From Actinomycetota bacterium (GTDB lineage Bacteria > Actinomycetota > JAHEXW01), in contig JANXYU010000029.1 of NCBI GenBank assembly GCA_025355855.1, forward strand, positions 1 through 64,000: 64,000 nt of DNA, written 5' to 3'. Under the pieces are notes generated by a model. The model had not been told where the DNA came from. It worked only from the letters and a program-made list of their open reading frames with translations, and ran no database searches. Positions within the stretch are counted from its first letter, which is position 1; each line of letters begins with the position of its first letter. Below are positions 40,768-54,149 of the stretch, piece after piece. Position numbers and translations under genes: made by a program.

Positions 40768-43673
40768 TAGACCGTTGCTTCTTCCAATTTCTGCGACAGA
40801 ACCTTGGACACTCCGTCCTTTTGCATGGTCACGCCGTATAAGATATCAGCTACTTCCATCGTACGTCTCTGATGGGTAACGATCAGGAATTGGGCCTGAT
40901 TTTTGAATCTCTTAATCAGAGCGACAAATCGCTGCAGGTTGACATCGTCCAAGGCCACGTCGGCTTCATCTAAAAGGTAGAATGGGGCCGGGTTTATCTG
41001 GAACAAACCGAAGAGCAATGCCAATGCAGTCATAGCGCTTTCTCCCCCGCTCAGAAGCGACACTTTCTTCAGACGCCGCCCGCTTGGTTGGGCTTCGATC
41101 TCAATACCTGTGGCCATTATGTCATCCGGGTCGGTCAAAATAAGCTGGGCTTTGCCGTCGGGGAACATGTTTTTAAACACTTCTTGAAACGATTCGTTAA
41201 CCCGGTTGAATATCTCCAGGAACTTCTCGCTCATCTGCGTGTCCATTAGCCCGATGACCTTATGCAAACTGCGCTCACTGCGCCGTAGGTCTTGTGTTTG
41301 TGTTTCCAGATGTTCCTGCCGTTCCTGTACTTCCGCAAATTCCTCCGCCGCGATCGGGTTGATCGGCCCCATATAGTCGATTTTCGCTCGCGCGTCGCGC
41401 ATCACGCTTAACAGTTCTTCTTTCACTCGCGGCTCTGGATAAGCCTTAACGGCCGCGGCCGGGGTCAAAGAGAACTCAGCCTCCAGTTGGTCGATTAAAG
41501 CGCTGATCTTAGGTTCAAGCTGTGCCTCGGAAATCTCTTCCCGGTGACGGTCGTTTTCAATCAAGGCTATCTGCTTGTCGACCTCGGCCAACTGACGTCT
41601 GGTGCCCGAAAGTTCCTCGCGCGTTTGCCGTTCGGTCGTCCTAGACCGGGCAATCTCCTCTTCCGTCATTGTTTCGTAACGGTTGATCACTGTCGTCAGG
41701 CGCTGGATGAGCTGGCGGACATTCGCTAGCGTCTCCGCTTCAGCGCGCATCATCGCCCCGTCCACAGGCGCCTCTTCCGACCGCGCGGCCACTCTCACGC
41801 CGGCCGCTTGGCTGCGTTGACGCAAAACACGTTCGCGCTCTTCCATGACCTGAAGTTGTATCTTCCTGGCAGCGACTTCTTTTACCCAAGGCGCCAATGC
41901 ATAGTCTCGCTTTGCTTGAGCCGCCATCGCGGTGCCTTGCGCTTTTTCGGCTGCCGCGCGTTGCTTGTCGAGGGCGACGATTTCAGTCCGTAGGTCTTCC
42001 AGGCGGCGCTGCCTCACCAAAATGTCTTCCGTGCCGCGCGCGCGCGGCGTCGCCAGACCACCGTTTATTGTTTCTCCGGCCGCGGTGAGAAACACCGCGC
42101 CGTCAAACTCTGCCTTGGCGGCGTGTTTCAAAGCGACATCGAGGTCTTCTGCCAGAAAAGCGGCGCCAAAGAGCGCCTCATAGATGCGTTCATCCAGCCC
42201 TTTCGCCTTAACGAAAACGGTAAAACACGTTAATCCCGGGACGCTCTCGGCGCCGCTAACTGGCGCCGGCGCTAAAGCGCCGATATATATAGCCGGCCAT
42301 TCGCCGCCTGATTCTATAATGCGGCGCGCCGAGGCAACGTCTCGCCCCACCAAGGCAGAAAGACGGCGGCCGAGCAGTTTCTCAACGGCAGCTTCCTGCC
42401 CGCTTTCTATTTCAATAAGATCCCACAAATAGCCGCTTATGCCAGCCGGCCATGCTTTCTTCGCCGGGGTGCTCTCGTCGGCCAGCTGCGCCAAAAAGGC
42501 TTCCTCGGCCTGAACTTTAGCCGTAACAATCCGAGCTGCCGCTTCCAGCCTGGCGCTATCTTCCTGAGCCGCTGCGGTAGTCAAGGTGATCGGGTTCTGC
42601 TCATCCGCGCGGGCCAAGGCTTTCTCCGCGTCCGCCAAAAGGGTCGCTAGATTGTTTTTCTCCTCTAATAAGGCGGTCAGCTCGGCCGCCAGCCCCGCCG
42701 CCTCGTCAACAAAACGCTCACCAACCAGGCGCAAATTATTTTCTTTCTCGCGCAAAACGCCGACGCGTCCGCGCAATCGCTCGGCGTTAGTAGCTAATGA
42801 AAAGCGTCTGTCTTTCAATGACTCAAGCCGAGCCAGCGTTTCCGTTAACAGGGTTTCCAACCGAGCAATTTGTTCCCGGCCTGCTGCGGCAGTTGCGGCA
42901 GTAGTCACGAGGCGCTTGTCGGCCGCTTCGGCTTCCATTTTTTGCCGGTCCCGAATCTTAGTTAAATCGGCTAGTTCCCGGACAATATACTCAGCTTCGG
43001 CAGTGCGCAGCGTGTCGACCAGACTTTTGTGATCCTTGGCGACTTTCGCCTGTGTTTCCAGTGGCTTCAGCTGCCTTCTGATCTCGGCCAATATGTCTCT
43101 AACCCGAACGAGGTTTCTCTCTGTCGCGGCCAGCTTTCTTAACGCCTTTTCTTTTCGTCTTTTGTATTTGGCCAGGCCAGCCGCTTCTTCGATCAATACG
43201 CGGCGTTCATCGGGACGGCTGTTCAGGATAGAGTCAAGGCGACCTTGTCCGATAATGCTGTACATCTCGCGGCCCATATTTGTATGGACGAGTAGTTCGT
43301 TGATGTCAGCCAGACGGCACGCCGAGCCATTAAGAAGGTACTCGCTCTCGCCAGATTTATATAGACGCCGGGTAAACGCGACTTCGCCGTAATCAATCGG
43401 AAAAACACGGCTGCCGTTGTCGAAAGTGAGAGTCACTTCGGATACACCCATCGGTGATTTCTGGGCACTGCCGGCGAAGATCACATCTTGCATTTTTGTC
43501 GAGCGTAAAGAACGAGCGCTTTGTTCGCCCGTGACCCAGAGGAAGGCGTCCACGATGTTGCTTTTACCGCTGCCGTTCGGCCCGACGATTACTGTTGTTC
43601 CGGGTTCAAAGTTCAGATCGCTTTTGGCGGCGAACGACTTGAACCCTTTCATTGTGAGTGATTTTAGATACAT
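40767..43673 (-). CDS. smc: Chromosome segregation ATPase SMC, short-armed
   Basis: 968 aa, about 200 fewer than typical bacterial SMC. N-terminal head with IVGPNGSGKSNIVDAF (Walker A), a first coil from about 170 to 400, hinge about 405-545 (AGISGYLWDLIEIES, ETINGGLATPRARG), a second coil to about 790, and C-terminal head with LLSGGESAMTALALLF signature and DEADVALDD Walker B. Heads and hinge are complete, so the loss is in the coiled-coil arms. Condenses and segregates chromosomes with ScpAB, which are not in the window. Confidence 0.95.
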   Translation of the reverse strand: MYLKSLTMKGFKSFAAKSDLNFEPGTTVIVGPNGSGKSNIVDAFLWVTGEQSARSLRSTKMQDVIFAGSAQKSPMGVSEVTLTFDNGSRVFPIDYGEVAFTRRLYKSGESEYLLNGSACRLADINELLVHTNMGREMYSIIGQGRLDSILNSRPDERRVLIEEAAGLAKYKRRKEKALRKLAATERNLVRVRDILAEIRRQLKPLETQAKVAKDHKSLVDTLRTAEAEYIVRELADLTKIRDRQKMEAEAADKRLVTTAATAAAGREQIARLETLLTETLARLESLKDRRFSLATNAERLRGRVGVLREKENNLRLVGERFVDEAAGLAAELTALLEEKNNLATLLADAEKALARADEQNPITLTTAAAQEDSARLEAAARIVTAKVQAEEAFLAQLADESTPAKKAWPAGISGYLWDLIEIESGQEAAVEKLLGRRLSALVGRDVASARRIIESGGEWPAIYIGALAPAPVSGAESVPGLTCFTVFVKAKGLDERIYEALFGAAFLAEDLDVALKHAAKAEFDGAVFLTAAGETINGGLATPRARGTEDILVRQRRLEDLRTEIVALDKQRAAAEKAQGTAMAAQAKRDYALAPWVKEVAARKIQLQVMEERERVLRQRSQAAGVRVAARSEEAPVDGAMMRAEAETLANVRQLIQRLTTVINRYETMTEEEIARSRTTERQTREELSGTRRQLAEVDKQIALIENDRHREEISEAQLEPKISALIDQLEAEFSLTPAAAVKAYPEPRVKEELLSVMRDARAKIDYMGPINPIAAEEFAEVQERQEHLETQTQDLRRSERSLHKVIGLMDTQMSEKFLEIFNRVNESFQEVFKNMFPDGKAQLILTDPDDIMATGIEIEAQPSGRRLKKVSLLSGGESAMTALALLFGLFQINPAPFYLLDEADVALDDVNLQRFVALIKRFKNQAQFLIVTHQRRTMEVADILYGVTMQKDGVSKVLSQKLEEATV

Positions 43674-43679
43674 TTCTGT

Positions 43680-44456
43680 TTACTTCGCAATTCTGTAACT
43701 CTGCAGCCGCCAGACGTACGCTGCCTGGGTAAAAAGCATCTTCGTTTCACCGGCTTGGCTGCCTACAGCCGCTACGGGGCCGATTCCCGGCGCCCACCAA
43801 ACGTACATCACGGTGCGCTCTGTTTGCTTGCCCGCTCCTACCGGCTCACGAATGGCTCGCACCATAAAACAGTCAAAAAAAGCGCCGGCCGGCGTCAGAA
43901 TCTCGCCTCGCGCTACAACGCTTCTCGTTATCACGTATTTGATGGTTGGTGTATTCTTGGCCGCAATCGTGTCTTTCCAACTATTCCCTATCGTCAAAGG
44001 AAAGACCAGCAATCGCTCGGGATTTGTATATCTTTTGTAGGTCGCCGCGCCCGTTGAGTCCTCAGAACTCTGACCATAGACACTAATTGCCTTGGTCGAC
44101 CGGCCGACAAAATTAAATAGCGGCACCTCGCCTGACTGGACTGAAGGAAATACCTCTTCCGCGTATGCGGCCTCGGGAAATTGCTCGCGGGCCGGTGATT
44201 GGCTTAGCTTCACTAGACGACTCCGAAAGATGGCGTCTCCGCTTTTTTGGGTAAAGTCCCATGGGCCTTGTAAATCAAACGATACCGTCCGAGTCGCTTC
44301 AAGACCGCTGTTTTGATACGCGGCGAATGTCGTTCCTGTAGTAGCTGGGATATCCTCGGCCACCATGACGGTCTTGGGTGACAAAGCACAACCGCCGATT
44401 AAGAGGGAAAGAATAATCAGGCACGGTGCCAATCTGCGCGTAAAAAAGAGTCTCAT
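43680..44456 (-). CDS. Secreted lipoprotein of unknown function
   Basis: 258 aa. Charged N-terminus (FFTRRLAP), hydrophobic core and lipobox LLIGGCA give a type II signal peptide with lipidation at about Cys23. The mature part is beta-rich by composition, with repeated YVWW-type aromatics near the end (MYVWWAPGIGPVAAV). Such C-termini occur in uncharacterised extracellular lipoproteins of anaerobes. Co-directional with smc, 6 bases upstream of it. No function assigned. Confidence 0.75.
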   Translation of the reverse strand: MRLFFTRRLAPCLIILSLLIGGCALSPKTVMVAEDIPATTGTTFAAYQNSGLEATRTVSFDLQGPWDFTQKSGDAIFRSRLVKLSQSPAREQFPEAAYAEEVFPSVQSGEVPLFNFVGRSTKAISVYGQSSEDSTGAATYKRYTNPERLLVFPLTIGNSWKDTIAAKNTPTIKYVITRSVVARGEILTPAGAFFDCFMVRAIREPVGAGKQTERTVMYVWWAPGIGPVAAVGSQAGETKMLFTQAAYVWRLQSYRIAK

Positions 44457-44463
44457 GACAGCT

Positions 44464-44979
44464 CTAAAGCTCGGCCAGAACTAGCGTACGACGGGCGGGC
44501 GTTTCGGCGCAGCGGGTGCAATCGATCTGCCAAAAATATATGGCCTTAGGGTGCTTGCCAGACTTAGTTCTGACGTAGCTCAATAGACTCGAGACGGCCG
44601 CCATAACATCGCGGCGGGAACCTGACGATACCTTTGCGATAACGTTCGCACCTGCCAGGCTTGACATCCGCGAACCCATATCCAGGGCTGGTTTATCAAC
44701 CGCAATCCATAAGGAACCCCTAAACAGTGAATCGCGCAACAGGACGACGTTGGGGGTAGCCTCAATCAGACCGGCTGCCGCCAGCTCCCGGCGGGCCTTT
44801 TCTTCCCTTCTTCCCCGTCCGATGGGCAGGTGAAAAAACATCGGCATCTTGGTCGTAAAGAAAGGGGTGTCGTCCCATTGTCTTTCGACGAGATCCCATT
44901 CAACATCGTCGATTACCGGGCAACCGCAAGCAGAAATAGGCAGATCCAAGTTCTCTCCTCTGTCAAATGAGCGCGCCAA
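44464..44979 (-). CDS. Uncharacterised protein with CGC and CTRC motifs
   Basis: 171 aa, not recognised. CGCPVIDD near the N-terminus and IDCTRCA near the C-terminus could together bind a metal. The middle has FFTTKMPMFFHLPIGRGRREEKARRELAAAGL and SLWIAVDKPALD. It is soluble. It precedes the lipoprotein gene by 7 bases on the same strand and is divergent from the HTH gene. Real-gene status rests on length, codon pattern like its neighbours and tight spacing. Confidence 0.6.
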   Translation of the reverse strand: MARSFDRGENLDLPISACGCPVIDDVEWDLVERQWDDTPFFTTKMPMFFHLPIGRGRREEKARRELAAAGLIEATPNVVLLRDSLFRGSLWIAVDKPALDMGSRMSSLAGANVIAKVSSGSRRDVMAAVSSLLSYVRTKSGKHPKAIYFWQIDCTRCAETPARRTLVLAEL

Positions 44980-45137
44980 TTTAACCAGATTATCATACCA
45001 TAAACCGAAATTCTCGCTCCTCGCTGGCAGCTATATCTATATCGTTCCATAACTCCTGGTTATTTACATATAGGCTGATAAAGATTAGAATATTAATAGG
45101 ATTTAATCACTCGGACTTAGCATCAGGACGTGAACCA

Positions 45138-45365
45138 TTGTCAAGCATGCCGCAGACAACCATCATGACCGTCGGAGAACTCGCCCTCTATTTGCGCCTG
45201 CATGAACAAACGGTTTATAAGATGGCCAAAGAGGGTCGCGTTCCCGCTTTTAAAGTCGGTAACCGATGGCGCTTCCGCCAGACTGATATCAACGAATGGC
45301 TCCAGTCGCAGCAATTCGGTCAGAAAGACGACCCGACGAACGACGTCCGAGGACTCACCCAATGA
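45138..45365 (+). CDS. Excisionase-type HTH DNA-binding protein
   Basis: 75 aa. A single winged-helix of the excisionase/BldC type: TVGELALYLRLHEQTVYKMAKEGRVPAFKVG then NRWRFRQTDINEWL. TTG start with AGGA 9 bases ahead; the ATG at 45147 is an alternative. Its TGA overlaps the ATG of the HD-GYP gene (ATGA), so the pair are translationally coupled. Nothing phage-like surrounds it, so a role as a local regulator is more likely than as a recombination directionality factor. Confidence 0.8.
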   Translation: MSSMPQTTIMTVGELALYLRLHEQTVYKMAKEGRVPAFKVGNRWRFRQTDINEWLQSQQFGQKDDPTNDVRGLTQ

Positions 45366-47653
45366 CGCCTCTGCGCGCCCCGCTCAATGACCTAAGACAA
45401 CGGGCCTACAATGTCGGCATCGCCAGTAAGATCATTGTCCCTTTCATAGGGCTGGCGCTACTCCTTTCCATAGCAGGCGGCTACGGGACGGCTTTGTGGA
45501 CAACGAAAATAATGGACGACGCAGCCGCGCAGACGTTGACCGCGGCGACGCTGGCCACGGCGCACGCTTTCAAGGACTACGACGATAAGGTTAGAGTATT
45601 TGCCCGTTCGCTGGCCGATACCGACAAGTTGGGCGAAGCCATCACGGCCGGCCAGGTAGACAGTTTCCGGCCTATTTTGCTGACAGGCTCTAATCATTTC
45701 GGTTTGGACTATTTCGAGGTCCTGGATGCCGGAGGCTCAGTTATTCTGGAAAACAACGGTCCTTACGCGAAAGGGACGGCTCTGCAGAGCCATCCTTTGG
45801 TCCAGGCAACGGCTTTGACCGACAACCGGCCAACAGCGATGGTCAAGTACCCGACAGGATACGCGCTTAGCAGTATCGCCATTATAACGAATCACGGACA
45901 GCCTGCCGGGTATATTATCACCGGATTCTTGGTTAACAGTAAACTATTGACCAAGATAAAGCCGGATAGCTTATCACAGGTCGCTGTCTTCAACCACACG
46001 GAACTCGTCGCCGCCAGCAGCACCGGGCCATCACATCAATTATGTTCCAGCAGCGGTTGCCATGACGTCGGATTCGGTAGCTCTCTGGCGGACATCGTGT
46101 CGGTCGCCAGCGTCCGGCCGATCTCGACTCGAATGGACGGACATACATTTTTGATCCGGCATGATGATCTGCCGGTTTTCGGCTCGACAGCCGCCCACCT
46201 GGTCGTGATGATGCCCATGGACGGCGTAGTCGCTACACAGACAACGATCCGGGTGACCATCTTCTTGAGCGCCGCGTTATTGATGGTCTTAGTCACACTC
46301 CTTGGTTTTTTTATCAGTCGAGGCATAGCGCGGCCTGTCCGAGAGCTGTCGATCATTGCCAGGAAAGTCGCGCGCGGCGACTTGACTCCGCGCGCGATCT
46401 ACCCCGGCACCGACGATGAGATCGGTGAGCTAGCGTCGTCTTTCAACAAGATGACCGAGAGCCTGCAGAGATACACGGCTAACCTGCGAAAGCGCCTCTT
46501 GGAACTGTCTGTCCTATATGAATCGGCCATGAGCTCCCGCAGTATCTATAATCTTGAGGAGCTCTTGGACGTTCTCTTGCAGAACGCCGCCAAAGCCATC
46601 AACGCCGACTGCGGCAGTCTTCTGCTCTACGATGACGCCGCCGGCCGGTATGTCGTGCGCGGGGTGTACAAGATTCCCGATACGCTCAAGAATAACGTCT
46701 GTCTTGATCGCTTGACAGGCAATCCGACCTGGATGACCGGCCGTCACACTAACAGCGACCAAGAAGCCGGCACGCTCGCCAAAATATGCCTTTTGGTTAA
46801 CGCGAGAGCCGGCGACGAAGCGCTGCTGGTGACTCCCGACAACGCCGACCCGGCTACCCGTGAGAAATTGCTCAAAACCGGAACCGTCGCTTTAATGAGC
46901 GTTCCAATGGTCATAGGCGGCAAGGTTATCGGCTTGTTAAATCTAGCGCGCAACGGCGACAGCCGGCCCTTTACAGAAGAGGATAAGACGTTCCTAGTCA
47001 CGCTGACTAACCAGGCAGCTGTCAGCCTTAACAACCAGCAACTGATTGCTAACCTGCGCGAATCTTATATTTCGACCGTGCGCGCGTTGGCGGAAGCCAT
47101 CGACGCCAAGGACCACTATACTCAAGGTCATTCTACCCGGGTCGCGCGTTACTCGGTCGCAATTGCTCGTGAGCTTGGCTTGCCGGAAGAAGACATAGAG
47201 GGCATTGAAACCGCGTCCTACCTGCACGATGTGGGCAAGATCGGCATTTCCAACGAAATACTTATGAAGCCGGGCAAGCTGAGCCCGATCGAAATGGACA
47301 TGGTGCGCAATCACCCCCTGATCGGCGCCAAGATCTTGTCACCGATCAAATTCCCCTGGGAGATCGTTCCGATCGTCATTCAGCATCACGAACGTTACAG
47401 CGGAGGCGGTTATCCAAACCAGCTGGCCTATGACGACATCCATATCGGCGCTCGAGTTCTTATCGTTGCCGATTCCTACGAGGCCATGATCAGCGAGCGG
47501 CCCTACCGAGCCGCTTTGAGCCAAGATAAAGCGATTGCTGAATTACGAGCCGGCGCCGGTACCCAATTCGATCCCAAAGTCGTCAAGGCTTTCGTTGATG
47601 TCCTTGAGGCCGGCTTCGACGACAAGACCGAAGCCGAAGACCCCGCCGTTTAA
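45362..47653 (+). CDS. Membrane sensor with HAMP, GAF and HD-GYP domains
   Basis: 763 aa from the ATG at 45362, not the tracked 45296. TM1 about 22-42; a periplasmic sensor region about 45-285 containing CSSSGCHDVGF; TM2 about 300-322; HAMP (RPVRELSIIARKVARGDL); GAF about 385-570 (VPMVIGGKVIGLLNLARN); then HD-GYP with TQGHSTRVARYS, YLHDVGKIGI, IQHHERYSGGGYP and VADSYEAMISERPY. Likely c-di-GMP hydrolysis controlled by an extracytoplasmic signal. CX4CH could bind haem or form a disulfide. A strong bidirectional terminator follows. Confidence 0.9.
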   Translation: MTPLRAPLNDLRQRAYNVGIASKIIVPFIGLALLLSIAGGYGTALWTTKIMDDAAAQTLTAATLATAHAFKDYDDKVRVFARSLADTDKLGEAITAGQVDSFRPILLTGSNHFGLDYFEVLDAGGSVILENNGPYAKGTALQSHPLVQATALTDNRPTAMVKYPTGYALSSIAIITNHGQPAGYIITGFLVNSKLLTKIKPDSLSQVAVFNHTELVAASSTGPSHQLCSSSGCHDVGFGSSLADIVSVASVRPISTRMDGHTFLIRHDDLPVFGSTAAHLVVMMPMDGVVATQTTIRVTIFLSAALLMVLVTLLGFFISRGIARPVRELSIIARKVARGDLTPRAIYPGTDDEIGELASSFNKMTESLQRYTANLRKRLLELSVLYESAMSSRSIYNLEELLDVLLQNAAKAINADCGSLLLYDDAAGRYVVRGVYKIPDTLKNNVCLDRLTGNPTWMTGRHTNSDQEAGTLAKICLLVNARAGDEALLVTPDNADPATREKLLKTGTVALMSVPMVIGGKVIGLLNLARNGDSRPFTEEDKTFLVTLTNQAAVSLNNQQLIANLRESYISTVRALAEAIDAKDHYTQGHSTRVARYSVAIARELGLPEEDIEGIETASYLHDVGKIGISNEILMKPGKLSPIEMDMVRNHPLIGAKILSPIKFPWEIVPIVIQHHERYSGGGYPNQLAYDDIHIGARVLIVADSYEAMISERPYRAALSQDKAIAELRAGAGTQFDPKVVKAFVDVLEAGFDDKTEAEDPAV

Positions 47654-47680
47654 CAACAAACTACCAACGACTAATAATAT

Positions 47681-47710
47681 AAAGGCCCCGACCGTTTGGT
47701 CGGGGCCTTT
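47681..47710. terminator. Bidirectional terminator
   Basis: AAAGGCCCCGACC-GTTT-GGTCGGGGCCTTT, a perfect 13-pair stem, A-rich before and T-rich after on both strands. Ends the HD-GYP message on the plus strand and can end the secreted-protein transcript from the minus strand. Confidence 0.92.
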
Positions 47711-47777
47711 ATATATACTTACAACCTTACTACCTCTTACGCAGACAACCTCGTCATCAGGTTATCAATCAAAATAA

Positions 47778-48113
47778 CTATGACGATGGAACTGTTACCA
47801 TGCTGCTGCCGTTCCACTTGAAAGGCCCATACCATTTCCAATGGCCATCGCGGTAATGGAGATGTATTTTGCAGTTAATCCCCGCGACGCTACCGTCATA
47901 GTTGCCGTAGTTCCAGCCAAGCGCCGGGCTCCACGAGTAGATACATTGACCCAATTGATAGTACGATCCGCACATGTAGAAGTAGGCAAAACCGGTCGAG
48001 AGATTGTTCTGGCTGCCCGCCATTCTTGTATGCATCGTCGCACCGAATGCAGGCGCCACAAACAGCATCATGATCACGGCGCAAAGACATAGTACGAGTA
48101 AGATTCGTTTCAT
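47778..48113 (-). CDS. Small secreted protein, paralogue A
   Basis: 111 aa, starting at the ATG at 48113 with AGAAGGAG 7 bases before it. Signal peptide MKRILLVLCLCAVIMMLFVAPAFGA is followed by a mature chain of about 86 residues rich in Tyr, Trp, Asn and Gly with three Cys (MCGSYYQLGQC, GINC). It ends with KIHLHYRDGHWKWYGPFKWNG. The neighbour downstream of the shared promoter (48157-48492) has the same length, ribosome site and C-terminal motif. No family recognised. Confidence 0.75.
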   Translation of the reverse strand: MKRILLVLCLCAVIMMLFVAPAFGATMHTRMAGSQNNLSTGFAYFYMCGSYYQLGQCIYSWSPALGWNYGNYDGSVAGINCKIHLHYRDGHWKWYGPFKWNGSSMVTVPSS

Positions 48114-48156
48114 AGCATAGCTCCTTCTAGGGATACCCAAAATAGGCTTCTATAGA

Positions 48157-48492
48157 CTATGACCCGGGTACGTTAATAACCTGGCCGTCAAACATGAATG
48201 GGCCGAACCATTTTGTATGGCCATCCTTGTAGTGCAGGTAAATCTTGTACATGAAACCGTGGTTCTGGCTGGCCCAACTTGCTGTACACTTCTTAAGGTA
48301 TTCATCCCAGTGATACGTGCGAGTTCCTTCATTAATCCATTTGTTCGTCTCATTGATGTAGAGTGTTCCCGTCGAACCGCTATTGCTCATATAGGGCATC
48401 CTGGTGGACATAGTTGATGTGGCAAGCGCAGGCGCGGCCAGCAACGCAACAAACATGATGAAAAGTGATACCGTCAGTAACATTCGTCTCAT
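48157..48492 (-). CDS. Small secreted protein, paralogue B
   Basis: 111 aa. Signal peptide MRRMLLTVSLFIMFVALLAAPALA, mature part with TYHWDEYLKKC and the ending KIYLHYKDGHTKWFGPFMFDG. Aligns with paralogue A over the C-terminal 35 residues (LHY[KR]DGHxKW[FY]GPF) and in overall layout, but the N-terminal mature part has diverged and Cys number differs (one against three). First of the two genes; 43 bases separate them. Function unknown. Confidence 0.75.
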   Translation of the reverse strand: MRRMLLTVSLFIMFVALLAAPALATSTMSTRMPYMSNSGSTGTLYINETNKWINEGTRTYHWDEYLKKCTASWASQNHGFMYKIYLHYKDGHTKWFGPFMFDGQVINVPGS

Positions 48493-48569
48493 TGGTTAAC
48501 TCCTTCTAAGAATGGCCAAATATGACTATAGTAGACAGATTCACCCCCTCACAGAAATAGACTGGCTCA

Positions 48570-48598
48570 TTCATAGCATTGTGAGATATTTTGGTCAA
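48570..48598 (-). promoter_or_regulatory. Promoter of the two secreted-protein genes
   Basis: Minus strand: -35 TTGACC (48593-48598), 17-base spacer, -10 TATGAA (48570-48575). It leaves about 70 bases of 5' leader before paralogue B, and no other candidate nearby is as good. Confidence 0.55.
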
Positions 48599-48682
48599 TA
48601 GAAACTTTATTAATATCTGCGCGTCTCTATGTTCTATTGATACAGCGATAAGAGGAGGTGTTCAAATTAAGAGAAGTAGGCA

Positions 48683-48726
48683 AAATATAAGAGGACCGCA
48701 GTTTGAACTGCAGTCCTCTTATATTT
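48683..48726 (-). terminator. rRNA operon terminator
   Basis: Long hairpin just after 5S: AAATATAAGAGGACTGCAGTT and its complement on the minus strand, about 20 pairs with a single U-G wobble. The same position is a C-A mismatch on the plus strand, so the hairpin is oriented for minus-strand transcripts. Confidence 0.9.
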
Positions 48727-48844
<118 letters not shown>

Positions 48845-48914
48845 AATCTTTGGTTTTCAAATGTGCGCCTTCAAAGCCGCATAGCGGTATTCCATGAATG
48901 TGTCGAAAGAACTC

Positions 48915-51916
<3,002 letters not shown>

Positions 51917-52180
51917 ACGAGAGTTCTTAATTTCGGCTATTCATTTCTTACCGCTATGCAGTTTTCAAGGTGCAACGCGGCCTTGCGGCCGCAGCCGTTA
52001 GTAGTGTTCACAACCGCTAACAACTGAAGTTGCGGTTAAGCAACTCGCTTGAGGGCGCTCCCTCAAAACTGAATAGCGCGCTTGAAGAGTCTATGAGTAA
52101 GGGCTCAGTACTGTTGGTGTGCGTCCCTAACACTTACATGTTCGAGACGGTTGACTAGGAGTTATCTTAAATATCTCCCT
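51917..52180 (-). other. 16S-23S spacer
   Basis: 264 bases with no tRNA gene. AAAACTGAATAGCGCGC (plus strand, 52065-52081) is the exact reverse complement of 53816-53832 ahead of 16S, forming a 17-pair 16S processing stalk. TACCGCTATGC near 51952 forms the 23S stalk with the 3' side of 23S. Otherwise nothing recognised. Confidence 0.85.
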
Positions 52181-53743
<1,563 letters not shown>

Positions 53744-53815
53744 GTTACAGGTCTTCGATTCATAACCTTACTCATCTAAACTTCGACATATCCCATGTTA
53801 ATAAGATACATCGTG

Positions 53816-54082
53816 GCGCGCTATTCAGTTTTCAAGGAACAGTCCCGTTCTTAGGGCATAAAAAAACCGCCCCTCAAACTTCTTGAGGCGGTAACCTCCG
53901 TTTCTCCTGCCGCAGCTTTAATCAGCGACCCGAGCAACGCAGACTACATCGCCTCCGTTCTTGCATTTTCAAAATGATAAAAATCGCACCCGGCAAGTCT
54001 TATTAACAAGCCTGTGACTCCTTAATCTGCCATTTTAGTTACTGCCTTAAGACATACTAACAATCCCGCCGCACTGTGTCAA
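53816..54082 (-). promoter_or_regulatory. rRNA operon promoter and attenuator-like leader
   Basis: -35 TTGACA (54077-54082) and -10 TAGTAT (54054-54059), 17-base spacer. The predicted start is at about 54047. The RNA begins GGCAGTAAC (54038-54046), which can pair with GTTACCGCC (53887-53895) in 8 of 9 positions, closing a structure of about 160 bases. GTTACCGCC also supplies ACCGCCTCAA, the 5' arm of a terminator with TTGAGGGGCGGT and seven T (ending 53860). The pairings exclude each other. A TTCCTTGAAAAC boxA-like sequence and the 16S stalk follow. Riboswitch or attenuator is inference. Confidence 0.6.
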
Positions 54083-54149
54083 CTAGGAAGATTCGATCGC
54101 CAGACTTGCCGACGCTTTTGTCTTAAAACCAGTTCAGTAGGGACATTGC

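Noticed and set aside
51917-52180. tRNA genes in the 16S-23S spacer
   Set aside because: No cloverleaf or T-loop sequence could be drawn; only processing-stalk repeats are present.
53860-54060. T-box riboswitch before 16S
   Set aside because: GGAGGTTACCGCC resembles the T-box GGGTGGTACCGCG but lacks the UGGN that must pair with the tRNA end, and no specifier loop was found; the next gene is 16S, not a synthetase.
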